Positions 26,747 through 35,714 of a stretch of 64,000 nt of DNA are shown piece by piece (position 1 is the stretch's first letter; each line of letters begins with the position of its first letter). The DNA comes from Kordia sp. (GTDB lineage: Bacteria > Bacteroidota > Bacteroidia > Flavobacteriales > Flavobacteriaceae), in contig NVVR01000004.1 in the NCBI GenBank assembly GCA_002733415.1, positions 83,969-147,968 of the forward strand, written 5' to 3'. Position numbers and translations under genes: made by a program. The notes beneath the pieces are model-generated. The model saw nothing but the letters and a program-made list of their open reading frames with translations. It was not told the DNA's origin and did no database searches.

Positions 26747-26770
26747 AAAAGCCGCTTTATAGCGGCTTTT
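26747..26770. terminator. bidirectional terminator
   Basis: Stem AAAAGCCGCT/AGCGGCTTTT with loop TTAT between the convergent lipoprotein gene and smpB. The stem is the same as at 14539. Confidence 0.85.
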
Positions 26771-26776
26771 TTGTTG

Positions 26777-27235
26777 TTAAAAATTTTTCTTAATCCTATC
26801 AAGATCTCGTTTGTTATCTTTATCCTTAAGCGTGTTTCTTTTGTCGTGTATTTTTTTACCTCTCGCTAAAGCAATTTTCAGTTTAGCTAGTCCTTTATCG
26901 TTTAAAAATAAACGTAAGGGAACTATAGTTAAGCCAGTATTTTTAACTTCTTTAGCTAGTTTTTTTAATTCTTTTTTATTCAATAAAAGTTTACGCTCTC
27001 TTCTTGTTTGGTGGTTAAAATAGGATGCGTGAGTATACTCATCAACATACATGTTAATTACAAAAAGTTCGGCACGATCATTAAACTCGCAAAAGCTTTC
27101 GGTAATTGTTGCTTTACCTTCTCTGATTGATTTAATTTCAGTTCCTACAAGCATTATTCCTGCATCGTAAGTGTCCAAAATTTCATATTCAAATTTTGCC
27201 TTCTTATTTTTTATGTTAATTGTCTTTTGTTTCAT
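26777..27235 (-). CDS. smpB: SsrA-binding protein SmpB
   Basis: Binds tmRNA and brings it to stalled ribosomes. 152 residues, normal length. NKKAKFEYEILDTYDAGIMLVGTEIKSIREGKATI forms the first OB-fold strands, followed by the family motifs RRERKLLLNKKEL, LTIVPLRLFLNDKGLAKLKIALARGKKIHDKR and the basic tail RDLDRIKKNF. The tmRNA gene itself was not seen in this window. Confidence 0.96.
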   Translation of the reverse strand: MKQKTINIKNKKAKFEYEILDTYDAGIMLVGTEIKSIREGKATITESFCEFNDRAELFVINMYVDEYTHASYFNHQTRRERKLLLNKKELKKLAKEVKNTGLTIVPLRLFLNDKGLAKLKIALARGKKIHDKRNTLKDKDNKRDLDRIKKNF

Positions 27236-27442
27236 CCCAATTGTGGGTTTAATTTCGTGAGGCTTGCTTCCAATGAAAAATAATAATATTAATTCACACC
27301 TTTATTTATTGCTATAAAGTTATTACAAAAATAGAATTTGTTTTAAAAGAAACGGTACTCTAACTTGTTTTTTTAATAATACAGGGAGCATAAATGTTTA
27401 AGGCGTGTATTTGATGATAAAGTATGGTTAATTTGAATATAA

Positions 27443-28348
27443 TTAACGCTTTTTGGAATTATTGATGAGCAGTATATAAATATGATTCTCTGGTGAAGCA
27501 ATGTAATTGTGTAGTAGGTTAAATCGAATGTTTATTCGCAGTTTATATGCTGCTTTTAAGCTTTTTTTAATAGCATTTATGGTGTCGCATATGGGATGGC
27601 TTAGCTCTACAAAATCTTCTAATGAACATTTTGTATTTGTATGTTCGTCACATTTTGGGATTTCAGATATTTGATTAATAGTATGCCAGTTACATTTTGT
27701 GTTTTTGTAGTAAGTATTGGATAAACCTATGTCTAAAACTACGACTGTTTTAAAATTATCTTTGTTTTCTTTAAAGTAAAAGGAACGTTTCATTGTTTGA
27801 AATGTAGCTATAACATCTGTATTAAAAACTGTGTTAGGAGTTAAATTAAGTGAATCACTATACATTCCAGAGGGAACATCAACAGCAATTTTGTTACAAG
27901 TAATAGTATTTAAAATTTCAATTATTGATTTGTAAAGACCAGAAATTGCTCTTGATAAACCTGAGCCAAAAATAGCATCTATTACAATATCGTTTTCATT
28001 AATGTTTTTGATTGATAGTTGGGCAATATTAGTTATTGTGTTCACTTGAGCCAGCTTCTGATAATTTTGATAACAATCAATGGAGAATTTATTTTCAGGA
28101 TTTATTAAATATGATGTCACTTGGAAACCTTTCTGTAATAATAACCTGCAAATAGCTAATCCATCTCCGCCATTATTTCTAGGTCCACAAAAGATATGTA
28201 CTTTTTGAGTAGAAGTAAATTCAGTAATGAACCAATTTTTAAATACAATCGCAGCACGCTCCATTAAGTGAATTGAGGAGATAGGCTCGTTTTTTATGGT
28301 GTAATTATCCCAAGCCCTTATTTGTGATGCTGTAAATAATTTTTGCAT
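27443..28348 (-). CDS. NAD(P)H-hydrate epimerase domain protein lacking the dehydratase domain
   Basis: 301 residues. Residues 1-215 form a YjeF N-terminal (NnrE) domain: RAWDNYTIKNEPISSIHLMERAA, the NADPHX loop CGPRNNGGDGLAICRLL (about 54-70), DAIFGSGLSRAISG and the potassium-site AVDVPSGMYSD. In most bacteria a second, NnrD-type dehydratase domain of about 280 residues follows. Here it is replaced by about 80 residues unlike that domain, with Cys, Lys and Asn, ending INNSKKR. The 27236-27442 gap downstream shows no remnant of the missing domain. Epimerisation alone would need a dehydratase encoded elsewhere. Confidence 0.8.
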   Translation of the reverse strand: MQKLFTASQIRAWDNYTIKNEPISSIHLMERAAIVFKNWFITEFTSTQKVHIFCGPRNNGGDGLAICRLLLQKGFQVTSYLINPENKFSIDCYQNYQKLAQVNTITNIAQLSIKNINENDIVIDAIFGSGLSRAISGLYKSIIEILNTITCNKIAVDVPSGMYSDSLNLTPNTVFNTDVIATFQTMKRSFYFKENKDNFKTVVVLDIGLSNTYYKNTKCNWHTINQISEIPKCDEHTNTKCSLEDFVELSHPICDTINAIKKSLKAAYKLRINIRFNLLHNYIASPENHIYILLINNSKKR

Positions 28349-28473
28349 TATAAATAGAGTTCTTACAACAAGTTACGAATAAATTAAGACTTATTGAAAT
28401 AGATATAACCATATAATTGTGGATCAATTTTATTTAACATAAAGCTGATGTATCTTTACATAATATAAATGAT

Positions 28474-29394
28474 ATGCATATGCCAGAATTATTAAAAGTT
28501 TGTTCTTGTTTACCTGCTGCGACTAATATATTGGTGTCTTTAGGCTTGTCAGATTTAATTGTTGCAGCAACATTTGAATGTCCAATTGATCGCCCGATAA
28601 TTATTCATTCCTCCATACATGATAAAAATTTATCGGCAAGTGAAATTAATAATTTGATTTCAATACATAAGAAAGAAAACACTACGGTAAACTCCATAGA
28701 TGAGGAATTACTTTTAAATATATCCCCTGATGTATTGTTTACACAAGCTATCTGTAACGTTTGTCAAATTGGAGAAGGTGATGTTGTTGATGCTTTAGTA
28801 AAACACAATTTAAACACAAAAGTATATTCCTTAAATCCCAAATCATTAGAAGATGTTTTGGAAGATATCATTACAGTAGCGAATGCATGTGATAATCCTG
28901 ATAAAGGAGGTAAATTAATTTCTTCTTTAAGAAAAGAGATGAATGATATTAAAGTTACCTTGGAAGAGCAGCAAAGGGCAGTAGTGAATTGTTCTTTTTT
29001 TGAATGGATGGATCCTATATTTAATTGTGGGCATTGGATACCAGATCAGCTTAAAATAGCTGGAGGGAAGGATGCTTTAGAAAACCCGTATGGGTATTCT
29101 TATCCTGTAGATGTTAAAAAAATAGAGGGCTATGATCCGGAAGTGCTTATATTTTCAGCTTGTGGGATGAGTTTGGAGCAAAGTTTAATAGAAGTAGAAA
29201 AAGTATTAGACAATCCTTTTTGGAAAGAATTGTCTGCTTATCAGAATAAAAACATATGGATTGTTGACGGAAATTTATTTACTCAACCAGGACCAGATTT
29301 GATAAAAGGAATTCAATTGTTATCCGCTATTTTTAATCCAGATTTGTTTATTATTTCTGATGAATTGAAGAATTTCTATATTCAATATGAATGA
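28474..29394 (+). CDS. cytoplasmic BtuF/FecB-like periplasmic-binding-fold protein
   Basis: 306 residues with the two-lobe helical-backbone fold of cobalamin and siderophore binding proteins: VCSCLPAATNILVSLGLSDLIVAATFECP at the N-terminus, SPDVLFTQAICNVCQI, a central helix, and FFEWMDPIFNCGHWIPDQLKIAGG, YDPEVLIFSACG. There is no signal peptide or lipobox, which is unusual for a transporter component and suggests a cytoplasmic or free protein. Annotations in relatives call this a cobalamin-binding protein. No permease or ATPase gene is adjacent. Confidence 0.75.
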   Translation: MHMPELLKVCSCLPAATNILVSLGLSDLIVAATFECPIDRPIIIHSSIHDKNLSASEINNLISIHKKENTTVNSIDEELLLNISPDVLFTQAICNVCQIGEGDVVDALVKHNLNTKVYSLNPKSLEDVLEDIITVANACDNPDKGGKLISSLRKEMNDIKVTLEEQQRAVVNCSFFEWMDPIFNCGHWIPDQLKIAGGKDALENPYGYSYPVDVKKIEGYDPEVLIFSACGMSLEQSLIEVEKVLDNPFWKELSAYQNKNIWIVDGNLFTQPGPDLIKGIQLLSAIFNPDLFIISDELKNFYIQYE

Positions 29395-29407
29395 TTAATG
29401 GGGTGTA

Positions 29408-30094
29408 TTATTTCTTATAAAAAGGAATAAAGTAACTTACAGTATATCCAAAACTAACTCCCCATTTAGAATCATCGGTAGTTTTACCAAAACCAGGGAT
29501 ATACAAATTCTCGAAATTATCTGGATTTTTATTTCCAACATAATTTTTAAGTTGAGCATTAATTCCTAAGTATAGGTTATTGAATATTTCTGCTTTAACA
29601 CCAATAATAAACTCTACAAAATGTGTAGTAGAGCTGTTGTAGTTTATTGGCTCAGTTTTTAATCCATTTTCCCCCCAATAGGTGTCAGGATTAAATACGG
29701 TATAACTATTTAGAGTGTTTTTATAAGAACTTAATCCATATCGTAAACCAACAAATATGGCGTTTTCCATATCTAACCAGTTTTTATAAGCATTATAATC
29801 AACACCAATTTTAAAGTAACTTCCTTCGGTAGTAAAGTTTATTTGGGTTTCGTCAATAGTGCGTTTTTCATTTCCAAACTCACCAGCTAATGAATATTTT
29901 TTAGTAAACTTATAATCAGCATTTATTTCAAAGGCAGTATAGTCTTTTATAACAGCAGTTTTTACCAGTTTAGAAATGTCAGTTCCTACTCGTAATCCGA
30001 ATTTATATGTTTTTGTACTGTCTTTACTAACTTCTTCCTGAGCAAACGTTACTAAGGATAGTAATAGACTAATGAAAAATATGTATGTGCGCAT
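29408..30094 (-). CDS. outer-membrane protein of the DUF6048 type
   Basis: 228 residues from the ATG at 30094 (MRTYIFFISLLLSLVTFAQE is a clean signal peptide; an ATG at 30109 adds five residues). The mature part alternates in strands typical of an 8- to 10-stranded barrel (YKFGLRVGTDISKLV, YSLAGEFGNEKRTI, YFKIGVDYNAYKNW, IFVGLRYGLSSYK, WGVSFGYTVSYFIPFYKK with an aromatic-rich end). DUF6048 is named from memory and not checked. It overlaps the preceding lipoprotein gene by 26 bases, so the two are translationally coupled. Confidence 0.75.
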   Translation of the reverse strand: MRTYIFFISLLLSLVTFAQEEVSKDSTKTYKFGLRVGTDISKLVKTAVIKDYTAFEINADYKFTKKYSLAGEFGNEKRTIDETQINFTTEGSYFKIGVDYNAYKNWLDMENAIFVGLRYGLSSYKNTLNSYTVFNPDTYWGENGLKTEPINYNSSTTHFVEFIIGVKAEIFNNLYLGINAQLKNYVGNKNPDNFENLYIPGFGKTTDDSKWGVSFGYTVSYFIPFYKK

Positions 30095-30587
30095 TGTCTT
30101 CAGTTTCAATTTTATTAGTAATCACATTTGTGCTTAATATCCAGTTATCGCCATCAGCAGTAAATCCAAAATTCACATCGTCAAAGACATTTTTAAACCC
30201 ACAAGCTTTAGAAATGAATATCTCTTCATTTACATAGTTAATTATGATGACATCTTCATTCCCTGTTGCGAAATCATCAGAAGTATCATCAGGTGTACCG
30301 TTATCGTCAATAGCGTAATCTTTTATAAGTCTATAACTCGTGTTGTTCTCTAGAATTCGTAAAGGAATAGCTATAGAATCTCTGGTACTTTCAATACCGT
30401 AACTGAGTGTATTATCAACCCCAACAACTAATAAATTAGTAACGGATTTTGGTACTTCTTGATCTAGTTGATCATAAAATTTTATTATTAAATGCGAAGT
30501 GTCAGCATTTGTAGTAGTACAAACATCATCTTTCTCACAGCTGATGGCCAGGAGTAAAAAAGCAATTGTCGTTATGGTTTTTTTCAT
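30069..30587 (-). CDS. lipoprotein of the DUF6452 type
   Basis: 172 residues. Lipobox LLAISC (Cys 17) followed by EKDDVC. The mature part is a small beta-rich domain (HLIIKFYDQLDQEVPKSVTNLLVVGV, SIAIPLRIL, DVIIINYVNEEIFISKACGFK). In flavobacterial genomes a lipoprotein of this type pairs with a DUF6048 barrel protein, as here. The number DUF6452 is from memory. The function is unknown. A TATTTTTG box on the minus strand lies at 30609-30616. Confidence 0.75.
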   Translation of the reverse strand: MKKTITTIAFLLLAISCEKDDVCTTTNADTSHLIIKFYDQLDQEVPKSVTNLLVVGVDNTLSYGIESTRDSIAIPLRILENNTSYRLIKDYAIDDNGTPDDTSDDFATGNEDVIIINYVNEEIFISKACGFKNVFDDVNFGFTADGDNWILSTNVITNKIETEDNAHIHIFH

Positions 30588-30732
30588 GTGTTGAATATTC
30601 TAAACGAACAAAAATAGCAGTATTTTAATCTTTTTACTTAAAAAAGGACTTAAAGTTTTTGTTAAATATTTTTTTAGACAGTTAAGGTTATAATCTAAAT
30701 AATAATAATTGAATATTGTCTATATTTAAAAT

Positions 30733-31578
30733 ATGAACTATCGCTTTACCAGTTTTTACACAAACGGATTATTTGTATTAACTGATTTTAATTGTGCTTC
30801 ACTTGAAGAACGATTAGATACACGAATGTATTATAAAATAATTTGGGCAAAAGAAACTGATATAAGTTTGGAAATAGATGGCTATACACAAACACTCAAA
30901 CAAAATCAGATCATTTTTTGTACTCCTGTAAATAATATTACAATAAAACCTTTTACTAGAGGTGTGGTTTCATTTATATTTAACAGAGAGTTTTATTGCA
31001 TACGTGATCATGATGCAGAAGTATCTTGTAACGGCTTATTGTTTTTCGGGTCATCAAATTCTCCTATCATTACTTTAGATGAAAAAGAACAAGAAAGTTT
31101 TAACTTGTTGTATTTAATATTAAAAGAAGAGTTTGAAACAAAGGACCAAATACAAGGTGAGATGCTGTTAGTATTATTAAAGAGATTACTTATAAAAGCT
31201 ACTCGATTAATAAAAGGGAACTTAATACAACCACTTATCAAAAATGAACAACTTGATTTGATTAGACAGTTTAATTTGTTGGTTGAAATGCATTTCAAAA
31301 CCAAACATCGGGTTACTGATTATGCAGTTTTATTAGAAAGGTCTCCTAAAACATTATCAAATGTATTTTCAAAGTACAATGCAAAAACGCCTTTAAAGGT
31401 AATTAGTGAACGGATATGTTTAGAAGCACAGCGTTTATTGCTTTTTTCAAAGAAATCAGTTACTGATATAGGTTTTGAATTAGGTTTTACAGATGTGTCT
31501 CATTTTTCTAAGTTCTTCAAAAAGCATTACCAGCAAACTCCAGCTGCTTACCGTATATCTTCTCAAGGGAAAAACTGA
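30733..31578 (+). CDS. AraC-family transcriptional regulator
   Basis: 281 residues. The N-terminal cupin-like part (about 1-140, GLFVLTDFNCASLEERLD, EIDGYTQTLKQNQIIFCTPVNN) is followed by two helix-turn-helix units: LLVEMHFKTKHRVTDYAVLLERSPKTLSNVFSKY and SVTDIGFELGFTDVSHFSKFFKKHYQQTPAAYR. It precedes the methionine sulfoxide reductase run on the same strand, 86 bases upstream. A local regulatory link is plausible but unproven. The sensed ligand is unknown. Confidence 0.9.
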   Translation: MNYRFTSFYTNGLFVLTDFNCASLEERLDTRMYYKIIWAKETDISLEIDGYTQTLKQNQIIFCTPVNNITIKPFTRGVVSFIFNREFYCIRDHDAEVSCNGLLFFGSSNSPIITLDEKEQESFNLLYLILKEEFETKDQIQGEMLLVLLKRLLIKATRLIKGNLIQPLIKNEQLDLIRQFNLLVEMHFKTKHRVTDYAVLLERSPKTLSNVFSKYNAKTPLKVISERICLEAQRLLLFSKKSVTDIGFELGFTDVSHFSKFFKKHYQQTPAAYRISSQGKN

Positions 31579-31601
31579 CCATATTGTGGGAACTATTGTT
31601 A

Positions 31602-31632
31602 TTGTAGTAGCTTTCCTTTCGTTGTAATTTTG
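31602..31632 (+). promoter_or_regulatory. promoter of the msrB-led gene run
   Basis: TTG at 31602-31604, a 20-bp spacer and TAATTTTG at 31625-31632. The box lies 33 bases before the msrB ATG at 31665, and AAAGAAAGGAAA just ahead of the ATG may serve as ribosome-binding context. Confidence 0.65.
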
Positions 31633-31664
31633 TAGTACAACAAATTAAAAGAAAGGAAATTAAA

Positions 31665-32126
31665 ATGATTACTTGGAAAGATGTAATACACAATGGAGTT
31701 CACGGAAACCCAAAACCAGTTAAAAGAGTTGAGAAAACAAAATTGGAATGGAGTAAATTACTTACGCCAGAACAATTTAGAGTTACGAGATTAAAAGGTA
31801 CTGAGGCACCTCATTCTGGAGGTCTATGTAGTATTTATGAAACAAGACAATACAATTGTGTGTGTTGTAATACGCCTTTGTTTGATTCTTCTATAAAGTT
31901 TAATTCAGGAACTGGATGGCCAAGTTTTACGCAACCAATTACAGTAAATACTATTCAGTATCATAAAGATGATTCTTTTGGGATGACACGTGTAGAAGTA
32001 TTGTGTAATACCTGTGATGCACATTTAGGGCATGTGTTCCCTGATGGACCAGAACCAAGCGGATTGCGTTATTGTATTAATTCAGAGTCAATGACTTTGC
32101 AAACAGAAAAGAAAGGGATTAAGTAA
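31665..32126 (+). CDS. msrB: peptide-methionine (R)-S-oxide reductase MsrB
   Basis: Reduces the R epimer of methionine sulfoxide in proteins. 153 residues, cytoplasmic. Zinc-binding CVCC and CNTCDAH, the motif FNSGTGWPSF, HLGHVFPDGP and the catalytic Cys in LRYCINSESM are all present. The last base of its stop is the first of the msrA start (TAATG), so the two are translationally coupled. Confidence 0.96.
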   Translation: MITWKDVIHNGVHGNPKPVKRVEKTKLEWSKLLTPEQFRVTRLKGTEAPHSGGLCSIYETRQYNCVCCNTPLFDSSIKFNSGTGWPSFTQPITVNTIQYHKDDSFGMTRVEVLCNTCDAHLGHVFPDGPEPSGLRYCINSESMTLQTEKKGIK

Positions 32127-32668
32127 TGAAAAAGAACAGATTAGAACTATTAACAGTTGGTGGTGGATGCTTTTGGTGTACAGAAGCAATTTTTCAACAA
32201 ATTAAAGGGGTAGAAAATGTAGTTTCAGGATATTCTGGGGGAAATGCTCCTGGGAATCCTACTTATAGAGAAGTATGCTCAGGGTTAACTGGTCATGCAG
32301 AGGTTATTCAAGTAAGTTACGATCCTAGTATTATTTCTTATGAAGATTTATTAGTGATATTTATGACTAGCCATGATCCAACATCTTTAAATATACAAGG
32401 AGCTGATGCTGGAACAGAATACAGATCGGTTATTTTTTATCATGATGATAAACAAAAGGAAATTGCTGAAATAGTAACTAAAGAAGTTTCGTCTTTTTAT
32501 GAAAATACTATTGTAACAGAAATTAGCCCGCTAATTAGTTTTTATGAAGCGGAAAGTAACCATCAAAATTTTTACAACAAGAATAGTAATCAAGGCTATT
32601 GTAAGGTTGTAATAACCCCTAAGCTAGCAAAATTAAGAAGGCTGCATGCTGATAAACTGATAGCATAA
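32126..32668 (+). CDS. msrA: peptide-methionine (S)-S-oxide reductase MsrA
   Basis: Reduces the S epimer of methionine sulfoxide. 180 residues. The active-site motif VGGGCFWCTEA (Cys15, with a second Cys18), SGYSGG, GHAEVIQVSYDP, FMTSHDPT, AGTEYRSVIFYHDD, SNHQNFYNKN and the resolving-type Cys in QGYCKVVITPKL are normal. Coupled to msrB. Confidence 0.96.
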   Translation: MKKNRLELLTVGGGCFWCTEAIFQQIKGVENVVSGYSGGNAPGNPTYREVCSGLTGHAEVIQVSYDPSIISYEDLLVIFMTSHDPTSLNIQGADAGTEYRSVIFYHDDKQKEIAEIVTKEVSSFYENTIVTEISPLISFYEAESNHQNFYNKNSNQGYCKVVITPKLAKLRRLHADKLIA

Positions 32669-32684
32669 TTTTAAAGGAGTAATA

Positions 32685-33284
32685 ATGTGGAGTAAGAGTT
32701 ATTTTTTAATGATGTTGTTTGTGTCACTAGCCAGTATTGGTTTGGCACAAACAACTGTAAAAGAGGAAAAAATGAGCACAAGTAATATAGACAATCAAAT
32801 TATAAAAGCACCAGAATTTAATGTAAAAAACTGGATTAATGCTGAAGGAAAAAAGACTACCGAAATTAAATTGTCCGATTATAAAGGTAAATTTAAAGTA
32901 GTGTATTGCTTTCAGCATTGGTGTCCAGGATGCCATAGTAAAGGCTTACCAGATTTAAAAAAAATGGTAACTGCTTTGGAGGGGAATGATAAGGTAGTTT
33001 TTTTAGCCATTCAGACAGTCTTTGAAGGACATCATGCCAATACATATGATAAGATTATTGAGACTCAAAAAAAATATGAGTTGAAAATACCTTTTGGGCA
33101 TGATGCAGGAGATGATGGAAATTCACGATCAAATATTATGACTAATTATAAAACAGGCGGAACCCCTTGGTTTATTTTAATAGATCAGAAAGACAATATC
33201 ATTTTTGCTGATTTTCATTTAAATGTGGAAGGAGCGATAGAGGCAATCAAGAGCCTTGACAAAAGCACACGAGGTGTGGATTAA
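32685..33284 (+). CDS. exported thioredoxin-like protein
   Basis: 199 residues. Signal peptide about 1-21 (LFVSLASIGLAQ), then a TlpA/AhpC-like thioredoxin fold with KVVYCFQHWCPGCHSKGLP; the CPGC pair is Cys80 and Cys83. Insert IQTVFEGHHANTYDKI and the cis-Pro in GGTPWFILID follow. It would act in the periplasm as a thiol-disulfide reductase or peroxidase-type protein. It is 16 bases after msrA in the same operon, so a role in maintaining reducing equivalents for oxidised envelope proteins is plausible. Confidence 0.87.
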   Translation: MWSKSYFLMMLFVSLASIGLAQTTVKEEKMSTSNIDNQIIKAPEFNVKNWINAEGKKTTEIKLSDYKGKFKVVYCFQHWCPGCHSKGLPDLKKMVTALEGNDKVVFLAIQTVFEGHHANTYDKIIETQKKYELKIPFGHDAGDDGNSRSNIMTNYKTGGTPWFILIDQKDNIIFADFHLNVEGAIEAIKSLDKSTRGVD

Positions 33285-33324
33285 TAATAAAGTTTTAGTT
33301 TTAAGGAAACCTTAACGAGTTGGA

Positions 33325-33339
33325 CCCACTGGTGGGATT
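33325..33339 (+). repeat. dispersed palindromic repeat, copy 2 (core only)
   Basis: CCCACTGGTGGGATT in the 72-base gap between the thioredoxin-like gene and the glutaredoxin-GNAT fusion. Same core as at 14678 and 34424. Confidence 0.8.
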
Positions 33340-33356
33340 GAAACAAATACAATAAA

Positions 33357-33887
33357 ATGAGAAATATACCTGAAATAAAACTATACGGAACGGACGGATG
33401 TCATAAAACACATTATTACCAGCTTGTTTTAAATGAAACTGGTCTGCCGTATTTATTTTTAGATGTAGAAAAAGATGCTAATCACGCAGAAGAACTGCGT
33501 GGTTTGTATGAAAATAGAAAGTTAAATTTCCCGACCATAACTATAGGAACTAAAAAGTTGCGAAATCCTTATAAGGAAGAACTATACAAGTGGTTGTATA
33601 AATTGATACCAAGCATGACTAAAATAGCGCATGACAAAATTGATAAGAAGTTTAGGTTTACAATAAATGGAGAAGAAGCTTGGGTAGATTATGTTTTAAA
33701 AGGATGTAAAATGTATTTAGTACATTCTGAGGTTCCTTATGATTTGAGAGGTAGAGGAATAGGAAAAGAAATGGTTTTACAAACGTTTGAAAAGCTCACA
33801 GAAGAAGGTTATGAAGCCGTAGCGGTTTGTTCTTATATTAAAGCAATTGCAGTACGAAGTGAACAATGGAAAACTAGTATCGGATAA
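33357..33887 (+). CDS. glutaredoxin-GNAT fusion protein
   Basis: 176 residues. Residues 1-88 have the glutaredoxin pattern (IKLYGTDGCHKTHYYQLVLNETGLPYLFLDV, then FPTITIG with the cis-Pro), but the second active-site cysteine is replaced (GCHKT), so it is monothiol. Residues about 95-176 are a short COG2388/YidJ-type N-acetyltransferase (FTINGEEAWVDY, HSEVPYDLRGRGIGKEMVLQTFEKL, CSYIKAIAVRSEQW), lacking the N-terminal strands of full GNATs. A fusion of the two is unusual to my knowledge. The substrate could be a thiol or amine, which is an inference. Confidence 0.8.
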   Translation: MRNIPEIKLYGTDGCHKTHYYQLVLNETGLPYLFLDVEKDANHAEELRGLYENRKLNFPTITIGTKKLRNPYKEELYKWLYKLIPSMTKIAHDKIDKKFRFTINGEEAWVDYVLKGCKMYLVHSEVPYDLRGRGIGKEMVLQTFEKLTEEGYEAVAVCSYIKAIAVRSEQWKTSIG

Positions 33888-33891
33888 TATA

Positions 33892-34422
33892 ATGAGTAAT
33901 TTGATTAAAATTGGTTTAGGAGGTGGTTGCCATTGGTGTACTGAAGCAGTATTTCAGTTACTTAAAGGAGTAGCGAGAGTGCAACAAGGTTGGATAGCTT
34001 CTGAAGGAGAAAACACTGCTTTTTCGGAAGCTATTATTGTTAGATATGATCCGAAAATAATTGATTTAAAAACGCTTGTAGTTATTCATTTACGAACTCA
34101 TAAAAGTACTGTGAAGCTTAGTATGAGAGATAAATATCGTTCAGCAATATATACCAATTCGAAATCACAAAGCGCTGAGGTAATAGCTATTATTAAAGAA
34201 TTACAAGCGCAATTTGAGCAGTTAATTATAACAAAAACACTTCCTTTTATTGAATTTAAAGAATCGGACGAAATGTTTCAAAATTATTATCAAAATAATC
34301 CGACTAAACCATTTTGCAGAACCTATATAGATCCTAAATTGAGATTATTGTTAACAAAATTCAGGAAAAACATTGCTTTAGAAGCAGTACCACATTTAAC
34401 CATATCCTCGGGTAATAATTAA
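33892..34422 (+). CDS. second, divergent MsrA-family protein
   Basis: 176 residues. The active-site motif is GCHWCTEA, with Cys13 and Cys16, and His replacing the Phe of classic GCFWC. The order of MsrA elements is kept ([41 protein letters not shown]). The GYSGG block near residue 35 is replaced by GWIASEG. It begins five bases after the fusion gene, starting at the ATG at 33892. Possible substrate shift (free methionine sulfoxide or another sulfoxide) is inferred from the changed pocket. Confidence 0.85.
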   Translation: MSNLIKIGLGGGCHWCTEAVFQLLKGVARVQQGWIASEGENTAFSEAIIVRYDPKIIDLKTLVVIHLRTHKSTVKLSMRDKYRSAIYTNSKSQSAEVIAIIKELQAQFEQLIITKTLPFIEFKESDEMFQNYYQNNPTKPFCRTYIDPKLRLLLTKFRKNIALEAVPHLTISSGNN

Positions 34423-34440
34423 ACCCACTGGTGGGATTAA
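34419..34440 (+). repeat. dispersed palindromic repeat, copy 3
   Basis: Core CCCACTGGTGGGATT at 34424-34438 with TTAA on both sides. It overlaps the stop codon of the second MsrA gene, as copy 1 overlaps that of fahA, and fills the 28-base gap before the hydrolase-OsmC gene. Confidence 0.85.
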
Positions 34441-34450
34441 ACTAATTAGT

Positions 34451-35668
34451 ATGAAAACAGAAAAGCTTGAAATAATTAATTCAAAAGGGATAAAATTACA
34501 AGCCTATTTAGAATTACCTGCAAACCAAAAACCTAGTTATTACGCTATTTTTGCACATTGCTTTTCGTGTAATAGTACGTTAACTGCTGTTAAAAACATT
34601 AGTAGGTCATTAACCAATTATGGGTTTGGAGTGCTTCGATTTGACTTTACAGGCTTAGGAAAAAGTGAAGGTGAATTTTCAGAAAGTTATTTTTCTGCTA
34701 ATGTAACCGATTTGTTAGCTGTACATAGTTTTATGGAGGCTAATTATAATACTCCGAGTTTACTAATTGGTCATTCACTAGGTGGTGCAGCTGTACTAGT
34801 AGCTGCTTCAAAGTTACCATCAATTAAAGCAGTAGTAACTATTGGCGCACCAGTCTCTATATCGCATGTAACGCATCTATTTTCTCATCAAACTAATGAA
34901 GTTAAAGGTAATGAAGCAATAGAAGTAAACATAGGAGGAAGGCCCTTTAAAATCAATCAGGAATTTATTGATGATTTTTATGAAGTTAATTTACCGGATA
35001 TCGTTAAAAATCTGCGAAAACCAATTTTGATTATGCATGCGCCTTTTGATAAAATTGTAGGAATAGAAAATGCGCAACAATTATATCATGATGCTAGGCA
35101 CCCAAAAAGTTTTGTTAGTTTAAATGATGCGGATCATTTGCTAAGTAGTAAAAAAGATAGTTTGTATGTAGGTAATATGATAGGTGCTTGGGTACAAGGT
35201 TATTTTCCAAACAAAGGAAACGAAATGCTTGCAATAAATGGAGAGCAATTGGTAGCACATTTAAATTTATTGGAGGATAATTTTACAACATCCATACAAA
35301 CTAAAAAACATTCTTTTATTGCTGATGAACCAGTGGAAATAGGAGGAGATGATTTTGGACCGTCACCATATGACTATTTAAGTGCAGGTTTAGCTGCTTG
35401 TACTGTGATGACGTTGAAAATGTATGCACAACATAAGCAATGGGATTTACAACAAGTATTTGTGTATATAACCTATTCTAAAAAACATAGTGACGATTTA
35501 AATATCGATATTGAAAAACCAACACGATTTGATCATTTGTCTAAAAAAATAAAATTAATAGGTAATTTAGATGATACCCAAATGTTGAGGTTAAAAGAAA
35601 TAGCTTCAAAATGTCCTGTTCATAAAACTTTACAAAATCAAATTATAATTGAAACAGAGGTGCTTTAA
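34451..35668 (+). CDS. bifunctional alpha/beta hydrolase - OsmC family protein
   Basis: 405 residues. Residues 1-255: alpha/beta hydrolase with the HCFS oxyanion region, the nucleophile in GHSLGGAA (Ser109), [12 protein letters not shown] and the His in DADHLL. Residues about 270-405: OsmC/Ohr domain, with [28 protein letters not shown] carrying the peroxidatic Cys, and CPVHKTL carrying the resolving Cys. The two Cys form the organic-peroxide or thiol-peroxidase centre in OsmC. The fusion is known in other bacteria. Likely detoxifies lipid or organic hydroperoxides in the same operon as Msr proteins. Confidence 0.93.
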   Translation: MKTEKLEIINSKGIKLQAYLELPANQKPSYYAIFAHCFSCNSTLTAVKNISRSLTNYGFGVLRFDFTGLGKSEGEFSESYFSANVTDLLAVHSFMEANYNTPSLLIGHSLGGAAVLVAASKLPSIKAVVTIGAPVSISHVTHLFSHQTNEVKGNEAIEVNIGGRPFKINQEFIDDFYEVNLPDIVKNLRKPILIMHAPFDKIVGIENAQQLYHDARHPKSFVSLNDADHLLSSKKDSLYVGNMIGAWVQGYFPNKGNEMLAINGEQLVAHLNLLEDNFTTSIQTKKHSFIADEPVEIGGDDFGPSPYDYLSAGLAACTVMTLKMYAQHKQWDLQQVFVYITYSKKHSDDLNIDIEKPTRFDHLSKKIKLIGNLDDTQMLRLKEIASKCPVHKTLQNQIIIETEVL

Positions 35669-35714
35669 ACATGCTGTTTCATATAAAAACTAAACGAACT
35701 TAAAAAAATAGAAT

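Noticed and set aside
14539..26770. Identical stem AAGCCGCT/AGCGGCTT at 14539 and 26747 as a dispersed repeat family
   Set aside because: The shared part is only an 8-bp terminator stem with different surroundings; a common terminator form is enough to explain it.
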